A stretch of 39,475 bases of DNA from Myxococcaceae bacterium (GTDB lineage: Bacteria > Myxococcota > Myxococcia > Myxococcales > Myxococcaceae), in contig JALHOS010000017.1 in NCBI GenBank assembly GCA_022842905.1, positions 1-39,475 of the forward strand, written 5' to 3'. Below the pieces are notes generated by a model, which worked only from the letters and a program-made list of their open reading frames with translations, was not told the origin of the DNA and did not search any database. Position numbers and translations under genes: made by a program. Positions 34,930-39,475 of the stretch are shown here, in pieces. Each line of letters opens with the position of its first letter. Within the stretch, counting starts at the first letter, position 1.

Positions 34930-35076
34930 AGGACGACCGGTGGCTCGGCGGGGATCGTCCTCGCGCGGCCTTGAAGCTCGGCCTGGGGCTCGGTCCGGCA
35001 TTCCTCGACACGCTGTGAAGGACCGGGCGCGGGGCGGCTGGACGCGCTCTTTGGGCGAGCTACGGTCTTGTGCTCG

Positions 35077-36444
35077 ATGGCGAGCGGCGCGCGAGCGGCT
35101 GGGGTGTGCTGGGCGCTGCTCGCCGCGCCCGCGTTCGCTGACGGGGTCGAAGCCTGGATCCAGCGGAGCCTCCAGCGCCAGCGGCCGGCACCGACGGAGC
35201 GCGCGGTGGAGCGACCCAGCGCGGGGCTTCCGTGGCTGGTGCGCGGCGCGGGCAAGCTCGCCGTTCCGGGCTTCACGCCGCCAGGCTCCCTGGCGCCGCT
35301 GGTGCGCGCGGTCCGGGCGGGGGTCGTGGGGATCACCACGCGCAACGGCGGCAGCGGCCGCTCGGTCGGCACCGGCTTCGTCGTGTCGGCCGACGGGCTG
35401 ATCGTCACCAACCACCACGTCGTCGAGAAGGCGCAGGACGTCGCGGTGCGCCTGGCCGATGGCACGCAGCTCGACGCCGCGCTCGTCGGCTCGGACGGGG
35501 CGACGGACCTGGCGCTGCTGCGGCTCGAGAAGCCTCCGAAGCTGGCGGCGGTGTCCCTGGGCGACTCCGACGCGCTCGAGGTCGGCGACTGGGTGATGGC
35601 GATCGGCAGCCCGTTCGGGCTCGAGGCGTCGGTCACTCACGGGCTCATCTCCGCCAAGGAACGCGCGATCGGCGTCGGCCCTTTCGACGACTTCTTGCAG
35701 ACCAACGCGCTCATCAACCCGGGCAACTCCGGCGGGCCGCTCTTCGACATGCGCGGCGACGTCGTGGGGGTTGCGTCGGCGGTCATGAGCCAGGGCCAGG
35801 GCATTGGCTTCGCCGTGCCGATCAACCTGGTGAAGGACCTGCTGCCCAACCTGCTCGACGACGGGCGGGCGGATCGCGGCTGGCTCGGCATCAACGTGCG
35901 CGCGGAGGGAGAGGGCGCGGAGGCGGCGCTGCTCATCACCGAGGTGTTCGACGGGAGTCCTGCGCGCGCCGCGGGTTTGGCGGTCGGCGATCGGATCGTC
36001 TCGGTGAATGGGCGCCCTGCGGAGAGCTACCGCCAGGCGCTCCGGCGAATCGCCCTGTTGGGGCCGGGCGCGGCGGTGAAGTTGGCGCTCACGCGGCGGG
36101 GCAAGGCCGTGCAGGCGCAGGCGACGCTGGTGGAACGGCCGGCGGAGGGAAGTCTGCGCGCTTGGACCGACGGGACGCGCCTGGACGCGCTGGGCCTGTC
36201 GGCGCGCGACGTGGAGGTCGGGGGCCTTCGCGCGGTGCGGATCGCCGCGGTCGTCCCTGGAGGTGCGGCTGAAGCCGCGGGCCTGGCCGTAGGTGACTTG
36301 CTGGTGGAAGTGGAGCGGGTGGCGCTGGCCACCGTCGCGGAGCTGAACGCCGCCCTGGCTCGGGCTGAGAAGGGCGGGGCGCTGCTGCTCAAGGTGCGGC
36401 GCGGTGAGTCAGCGCGCTACGTGACGCTCTTGGTCCCGCGCTGA
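35077..36444 (+). CDS. DegP/HtrA-type periplasmic serine protease
   Basis: I start at ATG 35077 (MASGARAAGVCWALLAAPAF), whose signal peptide ends near ADG (residue 22); a TTG three codons upstream is less likely. The catalytic triad is His114 (TNHHV), Asp144 (GATDLALL) and Ser218 (NPGNSGGP). Two PDZ domains follow, with GLAVGDRIVSVNGRPAESYR and GLAVGDLLVEVERVALA as the carboxylate-binding and strand regions. It degrades or refolds damaged envelope proteins; members of this family number several in myxobacteria. Length (455) fits DegP/DegQ. The gene ends 4 bases from the convergent lipoprotein gene, leaving no room for a separate terminator. Confidence 0.93.
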   Translation: MASGARAAGVCWALLAAPAFADGVEAWIQRSLQRQRPAPTERAVERPSAGLPWLVRGAGKLAVPGFTPPGSLAPLVRAVRAGVVGITTRNGGSGRSVGTGFVVSADGLIVTNHHVVEKAQDVAVRLADGTQLDAALVGSDGATDLALLRLEKPPKLAAVSLGDSDALEVGDWVMAIGSPFGLEASVTHGLISAKERAIGVGPFDDFLQTNALINPGNSGGPLFDMRGDVVGVASAVMSQGQGIGFAVPINLVKDLLPNLLDDGRADRGWLGINVRAEGEGAEAALLITEVFDGSPARAAGLAVGDRIVSVNGRPAESYRQALRRIALLGPGAAVKLALTRRGKAVQAQATLVERPAEGSLRAWTDGTRLDALGLSARDVEVGGLRAVRIAAVVPGGAAEAAGLAVGDLLVEVERVALATVAELNAALARAEKGGALLLKVRRGESARYVTLLVPR

Positions 36445-36448
36445 ACCC

Positions 36449-37081
36449 TTACGACTCGGAGTTGGGGTTCTTGGTCCACTTGTCGACGTTGCCGTCGCCA
36501 TCGAGGTCCTCGCCGATGCGGTCGACCTGGTCGCCTTCCCAGAACTCCCAGTAGTCGATCTTCCCGTCGGCGTTGGTGTCGCGCTCCTTGCGCACCAGCT
36601 TGCCCTTCTCGAAGTAGAGGAAGAGCGACGGCTTGCCGCCGGACTGCAGGTCTCGCTCCTTCCGAACGATGACGCCCTTCTCGTAGTAGTTGACCTGATC
36701 GACCTTGCCGTCGAAGTCCAGGTCCAGGGCTTCGCGGCTGATCTGCTCGCGCTCGTCGTACTGCCGGCTGATGTCGACGCGCCCGTCCCAGTTGATGTCG
36801 AGCTCCTTGCGGACGAGCCGCTCGACGTCCTTGCCGTCGGGGCCCTTGGCCGTGGTGGTGAAGCTCCAGACGTCGGACTTCTTGTCTCCGTTGAGGTCGA
36901 ACTCGGTGACCGTCTCGCCGGCCTTCTTGGACTGGCGAACGCCTTCAGCCAGCACTTGGGAGTCTCCCGGGCCGGTGGCCGGCTCGTCCGTCTTCTTGGA
37001 TTCCTTGGTCGAAGCGCACGACGAAAACGCGCCCACGCCGAGGACGAGCAGCGCAGCCGCCACGGGGCGGAACAGTCTCAT
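36449..37081 (-). CDS. Lipoprotein with repeated Asp-rich calcium-binding-type loops
   Basis: A leader ending AFSSC (Cys22) marks a lipoprotein, with Phe at -3 being unusual. The 210-residue product carries five Asp-rich loops of the EF-hand/dockerin kind: DLNGDKKSD, DINWDGRVD, DLDFDGKVD, DTNADGKID and DLDGDGNVD, spaced about 25-45 residues. Between them the phrase YYEKG/YFEKG followed by (V/L)VRKERD recurs, showing an internally duplicated module. Calcium binding is likely from the loop pattern; a role at the cell envelope is inferred. It starts head-to-head with a ribbon-helix-helix gene, the ATGs being only about 40 bases apart. Confidence 0.82.
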   Translation of the reverse strand: MRLFRPVAAALLVLGVGAFSSCASTKESKKTDEPATGPGDSQVLAEGVRQSKKAGETVTEFDLNGDKKSDVWSFTTTAKGPDGKDVERLVRKELDINWDGRVDISRQYDEREQISREALDLDFDGKVDQVNYYEKGVIVRKERDLQSGGKPSLFLYFEKGKLVRKERDTNADGKIDYWEFWEGDQVDRIGEDLDGDGNVDKWTKNPNSES

Positions 37082-37123
37082 TTTTGACCCTCCAAGGTGG
37101 TCGACATAGCGTCACAGATGTCC

Positions 37124-37303
37124 ATGGCGCGCAAGAAGATCAGCACCACGATCTACATCACGCCCGAGCAGAATGAGCTGCTCAAGCTGCTCAACCAGCG
37201 GACCAAGGTCCCGGTGGCCGAATACATCCGCCAGGGGATCGATCTGGTGCTCGAGCGCTACAAAGACCAACTCCCTGGACAGACGCGCTTCGACGGAATC
37301 TAA
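37124..37303 (+). CDS. Ribbon-helix-helix DNA-binding protein
   Basis: From ATG 37124 the product is 59 residues: MARKKISTTIYITPEQNELL, then LNQRTKVPVAEYIRQGIDLV. The first strand KISTTIYIT and the two helices are the MetJ/Arc/CopG ribbon-helix-helix fold, whose dimers insert the beta ribbon in the major groove. ATG 37118 and GTG 37097 are possible earlier starts, and none has a good ribosome site. It is probably a repressor; the short spacer to the divergent lipoprotein gene and the cotranscription with the sugar-nucleotide gene make both likely targets, but this is inference. Confidence 0.78.
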   Translation: MARKKISTTIYITPEQNELLKLLNQRTKVPVAEYIRQGIDLVLERYKDQLPGQTRFDGI

Positions 37304-37312
37304 GGCGCGGCC

Positions 37313-38257
<945 letters not shown>

Positions 38258-38375
38258 GCGTGGTCCTGGCTGCTTTCGTGCGCTGAGCCTCGCGGCTGGG
38301 CCGCCTGTCCGAGCGGCCGGGGCGGGCCTGCGTGCGCGTGGAGGCCGACGCCGAAGCATGCTTGCTTGCGCGCCC

Positions 38376-38612
38376 ATGAAAACCATTGGCGTGCTGGGCT
38401 CGGGGCAAGTGGGGCAGATCTTGGCGGACGGGTTCTTGAAGCACGGGTACGCCGTGCGGCGGGGATCTCGCGATCAGGCGAAGCTGGCGGCGTGGAAGGC
38501 GGGGGCGGGCGCGAACGCGTCGGTCGGCGACTTCGCGGACACCGCGCGCTTCGGGGAGATCGTGGTGCTCGCGGTCAAGGGCAACGCCGCTGAAGACGTG
38601 GTGCGGCCGTAA
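38376..38612 (+). pseudogene. Truncated F420/NADP-dependent oxidoreductase remnant
   Basis: From ATG 38376 a 78-residue frame begins MKTIGVLGSGQVGQILADGF with the GxGxxG dinucleotide loop and GASVGDF-like and VVLAVKGNAAEDVVR stretches of the NADP/F420 oxidoreductase (NPD) family. It then ends abruptly, where full-length members are about 200 residues. The C-terminal two thirds are absent and the next gene (minus strand) begins 17 bases later, so the rest was deleted rather than frame-shifted. It is probably non-functional. Confidence 0.7.
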
Positions 38613-38628
38613 GCGGCCGAGCGGACCG

Positions 38629-39475
38629 TCAGCGCACGAGGCGGCTGGTCCCCAACTCCGTGGGCGTCACGTCGAGCTCACGCATGGTGAGCGTCGACCC
38701 GCTGACGCAGTAGTGGAACCGCCGCGCGCCACCGTCGGGACGACCGAAGAAGGTCAGCACCCCGGCGTCGAGCGAATAGGGGCCCGCTTCGTTCACGGTC
38801 GGCGCGTAGTCGATGGTGCAGCGGCAGGCGTTGCCTGTGAGGGCGCAGGTCGCCGTGGGCACGTAGAGGCGCACGTTCGTCTGCACCGTGTTGCAGCCGA
38901 AGGCGCAGACACCGGTCAAGTCGACGGTGCCATTGAGCGAGAGGGCGACCTGGCGGCGCATGAAGCCACAGCCGTCGAAGACGATCTGGCCTCGCAGCAG
39001 GTTGCCGCCGTCGGCCGTGGGGCCTGGGCAGGTGCTCCGCGCCGCCACGAGGGGATCGTCGGCGCAGGCGTCGCTGTAGGTGTAGACGCCCGCGGGGATC
39101 GCGCCGCCACACGTCGGCATCGTGCACGCTGGTGGTGCGGGGAGAATGGGGACCGCTGGGCCCGCGTCTGCGTCTGGCATCGCGACGAGGCACCCGCCGC
39201 CGTCGACTGCCGGTCCGGCGTCGGTGCCGGCCGAACCGCCAGCGCCCGCTGAGCCACCACCTGCGCCTGCGGAGCCTCCACCCGAGCCTGCGGCGCCACC
39301 ACCCGAGCCTGCGGAGCCACCACCCGAGCCAGCGGAACCGCCACCGATGCCTGCGGAGCCACCACCCGAGCCTCCGGAGCCGCCACCCGCGCCTCCGGAG
39401 CCGCCACCAGAGCCAGACGAGCCGCCACCTGCGCCTGCGCCGCCGCCACCTGCGCCAGCGGAGCCGCCACCCGAG
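38629..39475 (-). CDS. Secreted/surface protein with Gly-Ser heptad repeats, 5' end beyond the window
   Basis: The minus-strand frame is open from the right edge to the TGA at 38629, so the start and signal are missing. The first visible part is a tandem of GGGSAGx heptapeptides, about 12 copies, then TDAGPAVDGGGCLVAMPD. From residue MPDADAGP onward there is a compact domain of about 175 residues with many Cys (CTMPTCGGAIPAGVYTY, CGFMRRQVALSLNGTV, CRCTIDY), which looks disulfide-linked and beta-rich and ends TSRLVR. The Gly-rich repeat after a lipoprotein or signal sequence is common in myxobacterial surface proteins. No function can be assigned. An internal ATG at 39180 is not a likely start. 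Confidence 0.75.
   Translation of the reverse strand, partial: SGGGSAGAGGGGAGAGGGSSGSGGGSGGAGGGSGGSGGGSAGIGGGSAGSGGGSAGSGGGAAGSGGGSAGAGGGSAGAGGSAGTDAGPAVDGGGCLVAMPDADAGPAVPILPAPPACTMPTCGGAIPAGVYTYSDACADDPLVAARSTCPGPTADGGNLLRGQIVFDGCGFMRRQVALSLNGTVDLTGVCAFGCNTVQTNVRLYVPTATCALTGNACRCTIDYAPTVNEAGPYSLDAGVLTFFGRPDGGARRFHYCVSGSTLTMRELDVTPTELGTSRLVR
39241..39475. repeat. 21-base tandem repeat coding for Gly-Ser heptads
   Basis: On the minus strand the unit encodes GGGSAGA/S with variants GGGSGGA, GGGSSGS and one six-residue unit GGAAGS. The period is 21 bases in about 11-12 units and it runs off the right edge. Copies differ in synonymous positions, so it is not a freshly expanded array. Confidence 0.85.

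Noticed and set aside
38916-39470. Alternative minus-strand frame through the Gly-Ser repeat
   Set aside because: It is another reading phase of the same repeat, giving Val/Ala/Pro-rich sequence with no domain and no ribosome site.
39241-39475. Repeat array resembling a CRISPR
   Set aside because: The repeat unit is 21 bases, contiguous without spacers, and in frame with a Gly-Ser heptad code.

Overview
The window is GC-rich DNA from a bacterium that is most likely a member of the Myxococcota. The best clues are secreted Cys-rich proteins ending in MYXO-CTERM-type tails (Cys, hydrophobic stretch, Arg cluster), a VWA lipoprotein with Cys-rich segments, a lipoprotein with Ca-binding-type repeats and a Gly/Ser-rich heptad-repeat protein. 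The housekeeping genes are full length and of proteobacterial type. I cannot name a genus from the sequence alone.

Left accessory part (1-7024). A minus-strand operon encodes a small exported protein and two tandem paralogous metzincin (matrixin-like) proteases with HExxHxxGxxH zinc sites and Cys-rich tails. The second protease runs off the left edge. Next come a plus-strand DsrE-like protein and a minus-strand VWA-domain lipoprotein.

Core part (7138-24193). A translationally coupled trio (RimK-like ATP-grasp ligase, exported DsbD-alpha-like protein, RlmB-type 2'-O-methyltransferase) precedes the classic gene-expression block: tRNA-Thr, tRNA-Tyr, tRNA-Gly, tRNA-Thr, tuf, rpmG, tRNA-Trp, secE, nusG, rplK, rplA, rplJ, rplL, rpoB, rpoC. 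The tRNA-tuf order is that of E. coli thrU-tyrU-glyT-thrT-tufB. Hairpins that look like terminators or attenuators follow tuf, rplA, rplL and rpoC. A 372-base stretch before rplJ fits an L10-type leader.

Right part (24194-39475). A phasin-like protein, a lytic transglycosylase and a hotdog thioesterase have overlapping reading frames. They are followed by a 696-residue protein with a possible caspase-fold (clan CD) His/Cys dyad and an EF-hand-type loop, coupled to a DUF2891 protein. The convergent junction between the DUF2891 gene and a two-gene iron-sulfur/FAD oxidoreductase operon (SoxA/HcnABC-like, with a rearranged domain order) has been tandemly duplicated, leaving gene debris. Then come accD-folC, grpE, a DegP/HtrA-type protease, a Ca-binding-repeat lipoprotein head-to-head with a ribbon-helix-helix regulator and a UDP-glucuronate decarboxylase-like SDR gene, a truncated F420/NADP-oxidoreductase remnant, and a Gly-rich-repeat secreted protein cut by the right edge.

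The strongest candidates for undescribed biology are the protease/companion operon (1-5306), the candidate clan CD protein with its DUF2891 partner (25798-28982), and the rearranged oxidoreductase pair (29154-31927). Function is inferred for all three.
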